DNA of 27,626 bases from Clostridiales bacterium (GTDB taxonomy: Bacteria; Bacillota; Clostridia; Oscillospirales; Oscillospiraceae). Below the pieces are notes generated by a model. The model saw only the letters and a program-made list of their open reading frames with translations, was not told where the DNA came from and did no database searches. Each line of letters opens with the position of its first letter. The stretch's first letter is position 1. This document shows, in pieces, positions 9,332 to 16,502 of the stretch. The stretch is taken from NCBI GenBank assembly GCA_018374635.1, contig JAHAEW010000042.1, positions 1 to 27,626 on the forward strand. The letters are read 5' to 3'. The translations under genes and the position numbers were made by a program.

Positions 9332-9901
9332 TTAGAATTGGAAGAGAACGCCCACCACCGCCGAGGCGGCGATGAAGACGATGGGGTGGAGCTTCTTGAG
9401 GTGCTTTTCCCGCATGCAGAGGAAGATCACCACGGCCAGCACGATGGCCTTCCAGTGGAAGGCGCTCCCCACCGCGCCCCCAAACAGGGCGGAGAGGTCC
9501 ACCAGCGCGATGGAGCACACCTCCAGCAGGGCCGCGGCGATGAGGGCGGTAGAGGCCGGACGCAGGCCGTAAAAGACCGCGTCCACCTGCCGGCTCTGCC
9601 GGAAGCGCCGGAGGAACCGGGCGATGAGCAGAATCACCAGGATGGAGGGGCAGACCAGTCCCAGCGTGGCGATCACGCCCCCGGGAACGCCCCCCACGTG
9701 GAAGCCCACATAGGTGGCCATGTTCACCCCCATGGCTCCGGGAGTGGACTCGGAGACGGCGATCATGTCGGCCAGCTCCCCGGGGGTGAACCACCCGGTC
9801 CTAGACCCGATGTCGGTGAGAAAGGGGATGGTCGCCAGGCCCCCGCCCACCGAGAAGAGCCCGGCCTGGAAGAACTCAAAGAAGAGGCGCAGATAGATCA
9901 T
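9332..9901 (-). CDS. Chromate transporter, short-chain CHR family, second subunit
   Basis: A 189-residue membrane protein of the CHR family (Pfam Chromate_transp half-type), usually proposed to export chromate by proton antiport. It opens with the family motif FFQAGLFSVGGGLATIPFL and has SESTPGAMGVNMATYVG, then several hydrophobic segments (GVIATLGLVCPSILVILLIARFL, ALIAAALLEVCSIAL, WKAIVLAVVIFLCM, and a C-terminal one). The ATG at 9901 overlaps the stop of the partner gene by four bases (ATGA), so translation is probably coupled. Short CHR proteins work as a pair with opposite orientations in the membrane. The true substrate is unknown. Confidence 0.9.
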   Translation of the reverse strand: MIYLRLFFEFFQAGLFSVGGGLATIPFLTDIGSRTGWFTPGELADMIAVSESTPGAMGVNMATYVGFHVGGVPGGVIATLGLVCPSILVILLIARFLRRFRQSRQVDAVFYGLRPASTALIAAALLEVCSIALVDLSALFGGAVGSAFHWKAIVLAVVIFLCMREKHLKKLHPIVFIAASAVVGVLFQF

Positions 9902-10494
9902 GCCTTCTCCCCTCCTCCCGCCGCCCGGACGCACAGACCGGCCGTCCCCGCGCCCACCACCAGCACGATGGGCGAGAGCAGGAAGTCGATCACATCTCCC
10001 CCGGGAACGCGCCCCGCAAAGGTGACGAAGGCCCCCGCTGCCGCCAGCACCAGCACCACCGCGAAGAGGACGGCGGTGGGCCGGTCCACCACGGTGCTCT
10101 TGCGCAGCTTGAGCACGCTGGAGAGGATCAGGGCGCACACGCAGGCCCGCACGCCGTTGAAGGCGTGGACCACCACGCTCAGATGGGCGAAATTCTGAAG
10201 GAAGGCCGCGATGAGCATGATGATGATGATGCAGGGAAAGACCAGCCCCAGGGTGGCCACCACTCCGCCGGTGTTGCCCTTCCGGCTGTGGCCCACGAAG
10301 GTGGCGGTGTTGACCGCGATGATGCCGGGTGTGCACTGGCCGATGGCGAAGTAGTCGGAGAGCTGCTCCTCCGTGGCCCACCCCCGCTTCTCCACCAGCT
10401 CCCGCTGGAGGATGGGCAGCATGGCGTAGCCGCCGCCAAAGGTACACACGCCGATTTTGGCAAAGGTCCAGAACAAATCCAGATAGGTATGCAT
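9898..10494 (-). CDS. Chromate transporter, short-chain CHR family, first subunit
   Basis: A 198-residue partner of the preceding protein. The N-terminal family motif is FAKIGVCTFGGGYAMLPIL, followed by IGQCTPGIIAVNTATFVG and hydrophobic segments including VVATLGLVFPCIIIIMLIA, VLFAVVLVLAAAGAFVTFA and LLSPIVLVVGAGTAGLCV. The start is the ATG at 10494, with a weak GAGTGG upstream. The frame is open far upstream into nadE, but that part is not homologous to the family. It is the first of the two cotranscribed subunits, 77 bases after the nadE stop; that spacer contains an imperfect hairpin (10529-10555). Confidence 0.9.
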   Translation of the reverse strand: MHTYLDLFWTFAKIGVCTFGGGYAMLPILQRELVEKRGWATEEQLSDYFAIGQCTPGIIAVNTATFVGHSRKGNTGGVVATLGLVFPCIIIIMLIAAFLQNFAHLSVVVHAFNGVRACVCALILSSVLKLRKSTVVDRPTAVLFAVVLVLAAAGAFVTFAGRVPGGDVIDFLLSPIVLVVGAGTAGLCVRAAGGGEKA

Positions 10495-10528
10495 GGGAAT
10501 CACCACTCTCTTGTGAAATGAAAGGGAC

Positions 10529-10555
10529 GGGGCGCCGTCCCCCGGACAGCGCCCC
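10529..10555 (-). terminator. Weak hairpin between nadE and the chromate transporter pair
   Basis: Arms of 12 bases at 10529-10540 and 10544-10555 match at all but one position, and ccctttcattt follows on the minus strand. It may be an attenuator or a leaky terminator after nadE. Confidence 0.4.
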
Positions 10556-10571
10556 GCGTATCGGGCCGATC

Positions 10572-12497
10572 TTACATAAGCCCTTCCAGCTCGTCCAGCC
10601 ACAGCTCGGCCACGGCGTCGCTGGGCATCCGCCAGTCGCCCCGGGGAGAGAGGGCCACCGACCCCACCTTGGGGCCGTCGGGCAGGCAGGAGCGCTTGAA
10701 CTGCTGGGCAAAGAACCGGCGGTAGAAGTTTTTCAGCCACTTCAGAAGGACCGCGCGGTCGTAAGCGCGCCCAAAGGCGTACTCAGCCAGGCGGAGCACC
10801 TTCCGGGGCGGGAACGCCCAGCGCACGGCGTAGTAGAGGAAAAAGTCGTGGACCTCATAGGGCCCCACCAGGTCCTCGGTCTTCTGGGCGATCTTCCCCT
10901 CGATGGCGGGGAGGAGCTCGGGGGACACGGGCGTGTCCAGGATGTCGCTGAGGACGTCCGAGAGGGCCTGGTCCTCCTCCGCCTTGTCCCCGGCCACATA
11001 AGAGACCAGATGGCGCACCAGGGTCTTGGGGATGGAGGCGTTGACCCCGTACATGCTCATATGGTCGCCGTTGTAGGTGCACCAGCCCAGGGCCAGCTCG
11101 GAGAGGTCCCCGGTGCCCACCACCAGGCCGCCGCACTGGTTGGCGATGTCCATGAGGACCTGGGTCCGCTCCCGGGCCTGCCCGTTCTCAAAGGTCACGT
11201 TGTGCTCGCCCATGGACTGGCCGATGTCCTTGAAGTGGCGGCGGACCGACTCTCCGATGTCGATGCGCCGGAGGGTGGCCCCCAGGCGCTCGGCCAGCTC
11301 CACGGCGTTGTCCCGGGTGCGGTCGGTGGTGCCGAAGCAGGGCATGGTGACGGCGACGATGTCGCTGGCCGGGCGTTCCATCAGGTGCATGGCCACGCTG
11401 GTGATGAGGATGGCAAGGGTGGAGTCCAGCCCGCCGGAGAGCCCCACCACGGCGGCTCTGGCCCCGCTGTGCTCCATGCGCTTCTTGAGGCCCAGGGCGG
11501 CGAGGAGGAGGATCTCATCGCAGTGGTCCTTCCGCTCCACCGCGTTCTCGGGGATGAAGGGGAGGGGATTGACATGCCGGGTGAGGCGGGTCTCCTCCAC
11601 CGGGAGGGAAAAGGGCAGCCGGCGCATCTCGGCCGCGCCCGCTCCGGCGGTGAAGGTGGTCAGGCGGCGGCGCTCATAGGCCAGGCGCTCCACGTCGATC
11701 TCGCTGATTGTCAGCCCCGCGGCAAAGCGCCGCTCGGCCAGCAGGGAGCCGTTTTCGGCCACCAGGTCGTGCCCGGTAAAGACCAGGTCGGTGGTGGACT
11801 CCCCCTCCCCGGCGTTGGCGTAGACATAGCCGCACACCAGGCGGGCCGACTGTCCCGCCACCAGGGAGCGGCGGTACTCCGCCTTGCCCACCAGCTCATC
11901 GGATGCCGAGAGGTTCAGGATCACCGTGGCCCCGCCCCGGGCCAGCTCCACGGAGGGTGGCGCGCCGGCCCACAGGTCCTCGCAGATCTCCACCCCCAGG
12001 ACCAGGGAGGGCATCTCCCGGCAGGGGAAGAGGGCCCGGCTGCTCACCAGTACCTTGCGCCCGCACAGCTCGGCCTCAAACTCCACGCCCAGCCCTGAGG
12101 AAAACCAGCGGCCCTCATAAAACTCCCCGTAATTGGGCAGGTAAGCTTTGGGTACCAGGCCCAAAATTTCTCCCTTTTGTATTATAGCTGCACAGTTATA
12201 CAATTTATTATCGCTTTTATTCCGCACAGGAAGGCCAAGGGCAGTGACCATGTCCAGATTTTTCGTGGCCGCCAGAATGGTGGCCAGGGCCTCCTCCGCC
12301 CCCCGGAGCAGGGTGGGCTGGAGGAACAGGTCCCCGCAGGTGTAGCCGGTGACGCACAGCTCGGGCAGGCAGAGCACCCGCACCCCCTGCTTGTCCGCCT
12401 CCCGCATGAGGGTAAAGATCTGTTCCGCGTTATAACGGCAGTCCGCCACCCGGATCTTTGGGGTGCCGGCCGCCGCTTTGATAAAACCATCGCGCAT
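10572..12497 (-). CDS. nadE: NAD+ synthetase, glutamine-hydrolysing
   Basis: Amidates nicotinic acid adenine dinucleotide to NAD+, using ammonia released from glutamine by its own N-terminal domain. The 641-residue product has a nitrilase-type amidase domain (about 12-290) with the Glu-Lys-Cys triad at Glu46 (LPELCVTGY), Lys117 (VPKAYLPNYGEFYE) and Cys172 (EICEDLW). The synthetase domain (about 325-641) has the ATP pyrophosphatase P-loop GLSGGLDST at about 352-360 and GTGDLSELALGWCTYNGDHMS. The start is the ATG at 12497 with AAAGGAGG; an upstream in-frame extension has no such site. A promoter at 12561-12589 drives it. Confidence 0.97.
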   Translation of the reverse strand: MRDGFIKAAAGTPKIRVADCRYNAEQIFTLMREADKQGVRVLCLPELCVTGYTCGDLFLQPTLLRGAEEALATILAATKNLDMVTALGLPVRNKSDNKLYNCAAIIQKGEILGLVPKAYLPNYGEFYEGRWFSSGLGVEFEAELCGRKVLVSSRALFPCREMPSLVLGVEICEDLWAGAPPSVELARGGATVILNLSASDELVGKAEYRRSLVAGQSARLVCGYVYANAGEGESTTDLVFTGHDLVAENGSLLAERRFAAGLTISEIDVERLAYERRRLTTFTAGAGAAEMRRLPFSLPVEETRLTRHVNPLPFIPENAVERKDHCDEILLLAALGLKKRMEHSGARAAVVGLSGGLDSTLAILITSVAMHLMERPASDIVAVTMPCFGTTDRTRDNAVELAERLGATLRRIDIGESVRRHFKDIGQSMGEHNVTFENGQARERTQVLMDIANQCGGLVVGTGDLSELALGWCTYNGDHMSMYGVNASIPKTLVRHLVSYVAGDKAEEDQALSDVLSDILDTPVSPELLPAIEGKIAQKTEDLVGPYEVHDFFLYYAVRWAFPPRKVLRLAEYAFGRAYDRAVLLKWLKNFYRRFFAQQFKRSCLPDGPKVGSVALSPRGDWRMPSDAVAELWLDELEGLM

Positions 12498-12560
12498 ATG
12501 GGATGACCTCCTTTGAGGATCGTCTGGACCGCTTCCAGAAAACGGTCCGCTACGATTTAT

Positions 12561-12589
12561 ATGATAGTCCATTCTTTCCCCGATTGCAA
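12561..12589 (-). promoter_or_regulatory. nadE promoter
   Basis: On the minus strand TTGCAA (12584-12589), 17 bases, then TATCAT (12561-12566). The transcript would begin about 55 bases before nadE and could form a small ggaccg/cggtcc hairpin. Confidence 0.7.
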
Positions 12590-12641
12590 GAGAACCAAAC
12601 GCCCCGTCCGTCAGGCCGGGGGAAAAGACACGCCGCACCAA

Positions 12642-12670
12642 AAAACCCCGGCCTGCCCGGCCGGGGTTTT
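12642..12670 (-). terminator. Terminator downstream of the XRE regulator
   Basis: A perfect 12-bp stem (12642-12653 and 12659-12670) with a 5-base loop is followed by a T run on the minus strand and a shorter one on the plus strand. It closes the regulator transcript and insulates nadE. Between it and 12833 I see only a GT-rich tract (about 12674-12701) and AT-rich DNA without a gene. Confidence 0.85.
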
Positions 12671-12833
12671 CTGGGTGTGTGTGTTGTGTGTTTGCAAAGG
12701 GGTTGGAGAGGGATTGGTTGGCGTGTCTGATATGTTGGAAGCCAGGTCTGCTCTTCCCTGCTTCCGTGTTTTATCTTACCTTGTAAATACGGCTAAACCG
12801 TGACGGAATTATGAATAGTTTGTAAATTGCGCT

Positions 12834-13163
12834 TTAAAGTTCCTGTTCCCGCAGCCAGGTGACGAAGCTCTTGACCATGGCAAGCTGCTTTCGGTCCAGT
12901 CCGCGCAGCTGCTCGCTCAGCTCCTGGCGCAGTCCGTTGTCCCCCCGGGAGGAGGTCCCCAGCAGCAGCGCGTCGGGCGTCGTATCCAGCGCGGTGCAGA
13001 TGCGCATCAGGACCTCCAAGCTGGGAATGGACACCGCCCGCTCGATGTTGGAGAGGTAGTTTCCATTGATGTCACACCGCTCACAGACCTGAGCCTGCCG
13101 CAGCCCAAGCGCCTTCCGGCGCGCGGCAATGCGCTGTCCCATCTCATGATAGTCGATCGCCAT
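12834..13163 (-). CDS. XRE/Cro-type transcriptional regulator
   Basis: A 109-residue cytosolic DNA-binding protein. Residues about 8-63 form a Cro/C1-type helix-turn-helix: MGQRIAARRKALGLRQAQVCERCDINGNYLSNIERAVSIPSLEVLMRICTAL, written here as spanning QAQVCE to SNIERA for the recognition core. The C-terminal part (LRGLDRKQLAMVKSFVTWLREQ) is helical and may dimerise. I start it at the ATG at 13163, with GGGGTG upstream; a GTG at 13178 is an alternative without a site. It is divergent from the 100-residue gene at 13313, with a 149-base shared control region containing a palindrome, so it probably regulates that gene and itself. Confidence 0.88.
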   Translation of the reverse strand: MAIDYHEMGQRIAARRKALGLRQAQVCERCDINGNYLSNIERAVSIPSLEVLMRICTALDTTPDALLLGTSSRGDNGLRQELSEQLRGLDRKQLAMVKSFVTWLREQEL

Positions 13164-13243
13164 GCCCTCACCCCACACTTTTTTCTTTTATTTTGGACGC
13201 TATCCCCCCTCCTTGAAACAACTTATAAAGCGTTTTTTTACAC

Positions 13244-13284
13244 TTGACATAGATATTTTTCGGCCTTATAGTGTAATTATACAC
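13244..13284 (+). promoter_or_regulatory. Consensus promoter with overlapping palindrome
   Basis: TTGACA (13244-13249), exactly 17 bases, TATAGT (13267-13272). The palindrome GTGTA-ATTA-TACAC at 13271-13284 overlaps the end of the -10 and the expected start of transcription, a standard place for an XRE repressor operator. Confidence 0.8.
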
Positions 13285-13312
13285 TCTTAGACTGTTTTCG
13301 GAGGTAGCATCC

Positions 13313-13615
13313 ATGTCCACCCCCCATCTGTTGGATCATCTGGCCGCTCTGGTCCGGCAGACATGTCTGTCCGAACTGCGCCGCACCCCCGAGGTCCGTC
13401 TGGCCCTGCTGTGCACGCCCGCCTCCGCCTTTCCCGCTCCTATGTGGCGGGAGGCCCTGTACTACCTGGCTGGTGAAGCTCTGCCGGATGGGAGCGCCGC
13501 GGCCTGCCGGGAACAGCTTCTTGCATACTACGTCCGCATGGCGGATGCGGAGAGATCCGCCCGGCTTCCCCGAAAAAGATGCTCCTCCTCCCTTGACAGC
13601 ACCCCCGATTGGTGA
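13313..13615 (+). CDS. Small protein of unknown function under a strong promoter
   Basis: A 100-residue protein, not recognised. The ATG at 13313 follows a perfect GGAGG site and a consensus promoter, so the gene is very likely expressed when not repressed. It is mainly helical (LLDHLAALVRQTCLSELRR, MWREALYYLAGEAL, CREQLLAYYVRMADAERSARL) with four cysteines and no membrane segment. It is divergent from an XRE regulator and ends exactly where the next promoter, that of the thrS T-box leader, has its -10 element, so no terminator separates the two units. Confidence 0.75.
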   Translation: MSTPHLLDHLAALVRQTCLSELRRTPEVRLALLCTPASAFPAPMWREALYYLAGEALPDGSAAACREQLLAYYVRMADAERSARLPRKRCSSSLDSTPDW

Positions 13616-13621
13616 TATAGT
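13593..13621 (+). promoter_or_regulatory. Promoter of the thrS T-box leader
   Basis: TTGACA (13593-13598), 17 bases, TATAGT (13616-13621). Hexamers and spacing equal those of the promoter at 13244. The -35 and spacer lie inside the last codons of the upstream gene. Confidence 0.85.
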
Positions 13622-13627
13622 ACCCCT

Positions 13628-13924
13628 GTCAAAGAGGCTATGACGGAGAAGAAACCGCGCAGCGGCGGACAGAGAGGGGCGCGCTTTTGGTGCAAGCGCC
13701 CTGCGACACGCGGCGGCCGTACCACTCCCGAGCCGCCCGGGAGGACCGGGCCGGGGCTTTCCCGTTACAGAAAGTCACAAGCGGCAAAATCAGATGTGCA
13801 GGCCCTGTACACCTCGGCGTCATGCGCCCGGGTGCTCCGCACTTCTTTTTTGCAAGCAGGGTGGAACCGTGGGACTTTCTGCGTCTCACCCCTGACCAAT
13901 TCAGGGGTGAGGCGCTTTTGTTTT
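13628..13924 (+). promoter_or_regulatory. T-box riboswitch leader, threonine
   Basis: The leader of thrS contains the T-box core AGGGTGGAACCGTG at 13858-13871, which binds the acceptor end of uncharged tRNA. After it comes a 15-bp terminator stem with one G-T pair (13881-13895 and 13901-13915), a 5-base loop and TTTTGTTTT. A likely specifier codon is ACC (Thr) at 13721-13723, about 93 bases into the transcript, where specifiers usually sit; the Stem I fold was not resolved, so this codon is tentative. Uncharged tRNA-Thr should favour antitermination and raise ThrRS. Confidence 0.9.
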
Positions 13925-13962
13925 GCCCCGCATTCCAAAGACCGAATGAGGAGGTTATCTGT

Positions 13963-15723
13963 ATGTCCGAAGAAGTCAAGAACGAGTTTTCCTTCGAAAA
14001 TCCCGCGTACCGCCAGACCTACTGGCACACCTGCTCCCACATCCTGGCCCAGGCGGTCAAGCGCCTGTTTCCCGAGGTGAAGCTGGCCATCGGCCCCTCC
14101 ATTGAGGAGGGCTTCTACTACGACCTGGACTCCCCCTTCCCCTTCACCCCCGAGCTCATGGAGCAGATCGAGGGCGAGATGCGCAAGATCTGCAAGGAGA
14201 AGCTCAAGCTGGAGCGCTTTGAGCTGCCCCGGGAGGAGGCCGTCCGGTTCATGGAGGAGAAGGGCGAGCCCTACAAGGTGGAGCTCATCCAGGATCTCCC
14301 CGCCGACGCCCACATCTCCTTCTACAAGCAGGGCGAGTTCACCGACCTGTGCGCCGGCCCCCACCTGGACTCCACCGCCCGGGTCAAGGGCAACGCCATC
14401 AAGCTCACCGCCTGCAACGCCGCCTATTGGCGCGGGGACTCCAGCCGGCAGACCCTCCAGCGCATCTACGGCATCGCCTTCCCCAAGAAGGACGAGCTGG
14501 ACGCCTATCTCCAGCGTATTGAGGAGGCCAAGAAACGCGATCACCGTAAGCTTGGACGTGAACTGGGCCTGTTCACCATCATGGATGAGGGTCCTGGCTT
14601 CCCCTTCTTTCTGCCCAAGGGCATGGTCCTGAAAAACACCCTCATCGACTACTGGCGGCAGATCCACAAGCGCTATGGCTATGTAGAAATTTCCACGCCT
14701 ATCATTCTCAACCGCTCTCTGTGGGAACGTTCTGGTCACTGGGCTCACTACAAGGCCAATATGTATACCACCACTATTGACGAAGAGGATTTCGCCATCA
14801 AGCCCATGAACTGTCCCGGCGGCATGCTGGTTTACAAGAATACGCCCCACTCCTACCGCGATCTCCCCCTGCGTATCGGCGAACTTGGCCTTGTGCACCG
14901 GCATGAGCTGTCCGGCGCCCTTCACGGACTGTTCCGCGTACGCTGCTTCACCCAGGATGACGCCCATATCTTCATGACCCCCGAGCAGCTCAAGGACGAG
15001 ATCAAAAATGTGGTCAAGCTCTTTGACGAGGTATACTCCGTCTTTGGACTGCACTATGAGATCGAGCTGTCCACCATGCCCGAGGACCACATCGGCACTG
15101 TGGAGCAGTGGGAGCACAACCAGGATGTGCTGAAGGAAGCCATCACCGAGATGGGCAAGACCTACGTGGTCAATGAGGGAGACGGCGCTTTCTACGGCCC
15201 CAAATTGGACTTCCATCTGGCAGACTCTCTGGGCCGTACTTGGCAGTGCGGCACGATCCAGCTGGATTCCCAGCTTCCCGAGCGCTTTGAACTGGAATAT
15301 GTGGGCGCCGACAATGAAAAGCATCGCCCCATCATGGTCCACCGTGTGGTATTGGGCTCCATTGAGCGTTTCATCGGCGTTATTACCGAACACTTCGCCG
15401 GTGCTTTCCCCACTTGGCTGGCTCCGGTGCAGGTCAAGATCCTCCCCATTACAGATCGGGCGGCGGAGTACGCCGATCAAGTGTCTGCCCGTCTGAATGC
15501 GCTCGGTTATCGGGTTGAAACGGACCACCGCAGTGAGAAGATCGGCTTCAAGATCCGGGAGGCCCAGCTGGAAAAGGTCCCCTATATGCTGATCGTGGGC
15601 GACAAGGAAGTGGAGAGCGGCGAGGTGGCCGTGCGCAACCGCAGGGGCGAGCAGGAGGTCCTGTCCTTCGACGCCTTCCAGGCCAAGCTGAAGGAAGAAG
15701 TGGACAGCAAGGCCAGAAGCTGA
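13963..15723 (+). CDS. thrS: Threonyl-tRNA synthetase, form lacking the TGS domain
   Basis: Charges tRNA-Thr. The 586 residues are about 55 fewer than the E. coli type because the N-terminal TGS domain is missing; the protein starts directly with the editing domain. His22 and His26 (HTCSH) and Cys130/His134 (CAGPH) keep the editing site. Class II motifs follow: motif 2 with RVRCFTQDDAHIF, zinc and active-site segment KPMNCPGGML, and motif 3 HRVVLGSIERFIGVI. The C-terminal anticodon domain begins near APVQVKILPI. The ATG at 13963 has GAGGAGG upstream and the T-box terminator sits 38 bases before it, leaving no room for TGS. Codon use shifts between about 14510 and 15540. Confidence 0.96.
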   Translation: MSEEVKNEFSFENPAYRQTYWHTCSHILAQAVKRLFPEVKLAIGPSIEEGFYYDLDSPFPFTPELMEQIEGEMRKICKEKLKLERFELPREEAVRFMEEKGEPYKVELIQDLPADAHISFYKQGEFTDLCAGPHLDSTARVKGNAIKLTACNAAYWRGDSSRQTLQRIYGIAFPKKDELDAYLQRIEEAKKRDHRKLGRELGLFTIMDEGPGFPFFLPKGMVLKNTLIDYWRQIHKRYGYVEISTPIILNRSLWERSGHWAHYKANMYTTTIDEEDFAIKPMNCPGGMLVYKNTPHSYRDLPLRIGELGLVHRHELSGALHGLFRVRCFTQDDAHIFMTPEQLKDEIKNVVKLFDEVYSVFGLHYEIELSTMPEDHIGTVEQWEHNQDVLKEAITEMGKTYVVNEGDGAFYGPKLDFHLADSLGRTWQCGTIQLDSQLPERFELEYVGADNEKHRPIMVHRVVLGSIERFIGVITEHFAGAFPTWLAPVQVKILPITDRAAEYADQVSARLNALGYRVETDHRSEKIGFKIREAQLEKVPYMLIVGDKEVESGEVAVRNRRGEQEVLSFDAFQAKLKEEVDSKARS

Positions 15724-15758
15724 CCTCTCCCCCGGCGGAACACATCGAACATCCATAC

Positions 15759-15800
15759 AGCAGGAAGATGCGGACAAAGGTCCCATCTTCCTGCTTTTTT
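15759..15800 (+). terminator. Terminator of thrS
   Basis: A perfect 12-bp stem (15759-15770 and 15784-15795) with a 13-base loop is followed by at least five T. Confidence 0.9.
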
Positions 15801-15827
15801 GTCCACTTTTCGGGATCACAGTCTTTT

Positions 15828-15970
15828 CGGCTCTCTCATTTTGAGGGAAGGACGGCCCCGATCTTCTCTCATTTTGAGAGAACCCATCCACAAAACGGCC
15901 CCTTCACTCCTTCATTTTGCGAGAACCAGTGAGAAAAACCGGCTCCTCTCCTTCTCTCATTCTGAGGGAG
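15828..15970. repeat. Four-copy palindromic repeat array
   Basis: The core TCATTTTGAG occurs at 15836-15845, 15869-15878, 15912-15921 (one change) and 15957-15966 (one change), at intervals of 33, 43 and 45 bases. The best copy is a palindrome, TCTCTCA-TTT-TGAGAGA. The repeats extend to the left with a partly conserved CGGCCCC or CGGCTC element. The last copy contains the stop codon of the winged-helix gene at 15957. The array could be a set of protein-binding sites, iterons or RNA hairpins. Confidence 0.8.
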
Positions 15971-16364
15971 ATATACTACATATAGCCACGGGGGACGGAA
16001 ACGCGGGAGGCTTCTCTCCCGTTCTCCACTCCAGGGAAAAGACGTACTCATTGGGCTGGCGCACATTCTTCCCGGACCGGTGGGAGAGGAAGCCCTTTTC
16101 CTCCAGCTCGGCCATGCCGCGCCACAGTCCCGCCGGACAGATGCCGTACTTCTTCCCCACCGCCTGGGGAAAGAGGAAATGCCGCCTCCCGCCGCTCTCC
16201 ATGGCCATGCAGAGATAGAGCCGCATGGCGTTGCCGCTCAGCTGCTGCACCCGCTTGTCCAGCAGAAGGGAGTTGCCCACCTGGATGAACCGCCCCTCCT
16301 TCCCGTCCGACCGGGCGGTCAGCCAGGGGAGCACCGTGCGGGAGGATCTTTTTCGTCCGCTCAT
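15957..16364 (-). CDS. Winged-helix DNA-binding protein, possibly Rep-related
   Basis: A 135-residue protein. Residues about 20-105 look like a winged helix: RFIQVGNSLLLDKRVQQLSG, then AMRLYLCMAMESGG, FLFPQAVGKKYGI, a helix LWRGMAELEEKGFL and a wing ending in NVRQPNEYVF. The layout resembles plasmid/phage replication-initiator or DnaD-type N-terminal domains, but a plain regulator is equally possible. The ATG at 16364 follows GAGGTGAT. The last residues (about 115-135) run into the palindromic repeat array and look non-conserved. A palindrome lies upstream at 16415-16434. I infer a mobile-element origin from the surroundings only. Confidence 0.65.
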   Translation of the reverse strand: MSGRKRSSRTVLPWLTARSDGKEGRFIQVGNSLLLDKRVQQLSGNAMRLYLCMAMESGGRRHFLFPQAVGKKYGICPAGLWRGMAELEEKGFLSHRSGKNVRQPNEYVFSLEWRTGEKPPAFPSPVAICSISPSE

Positions 16365-16414
16365 TTGGATCACCTCATATTTTTCTGGATACCCAAGGCG
16401 TCCCCGGCGGGAAT

Positions 16415-16434
16415 GGTGCACGTTTTCGTACACC
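16415..16434. promoter_or_regulatory. Palindrome upstream of the winged-helix gene
   Basis: GGTGCACG-TTTT-CGTACACC, 8-base arms with one mismatch, about 50 bases before the start at 16364. It may be an operator or a small RNA hairpin; no promoter is clear nearby. Confidence 0.45.
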
Positions 16435-16453
16435 CAACCGAAAAAAACATGAA

Positions 16454-16487
16454 AAAGAATGAGGGGATCAAGCTCCCCTCATTCTTT
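16454..16487 (-). terminator. Terminator of the membrane-protein gene
   Basis: A perfect 13-bp stem (16454-16466 and 16475-16487) with an 8-base loop follows the stop at 16503 by 15 bases, with T-rich sequence after it on the minus strand. Confidence 0.85.
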
Positions 16488-16502
16488 TCGCTCTCCTGTA
16501 TT

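Noticed and set aside
12503..12803. Small plus-strand open frames upstream of nadE
   Set aside because: They run through the nadE promoter, a perfect terminator and a GT-rich tract, with no ribosome binding site.
15828..15970. CRISPR array
   Set aside because: The repeats are only about 10-17 bases and vary, the intervals differ (33, 43, 45), the intervening sequences share elements, and no cas gene is nearby.
15957..16364. Complete plasmid replication system
   Set aside because: There is a Rep-like winged helix and a repeat array, but no partition, relaxase, integrase or AT-rich unwinding region, so only a relic can be suggested.
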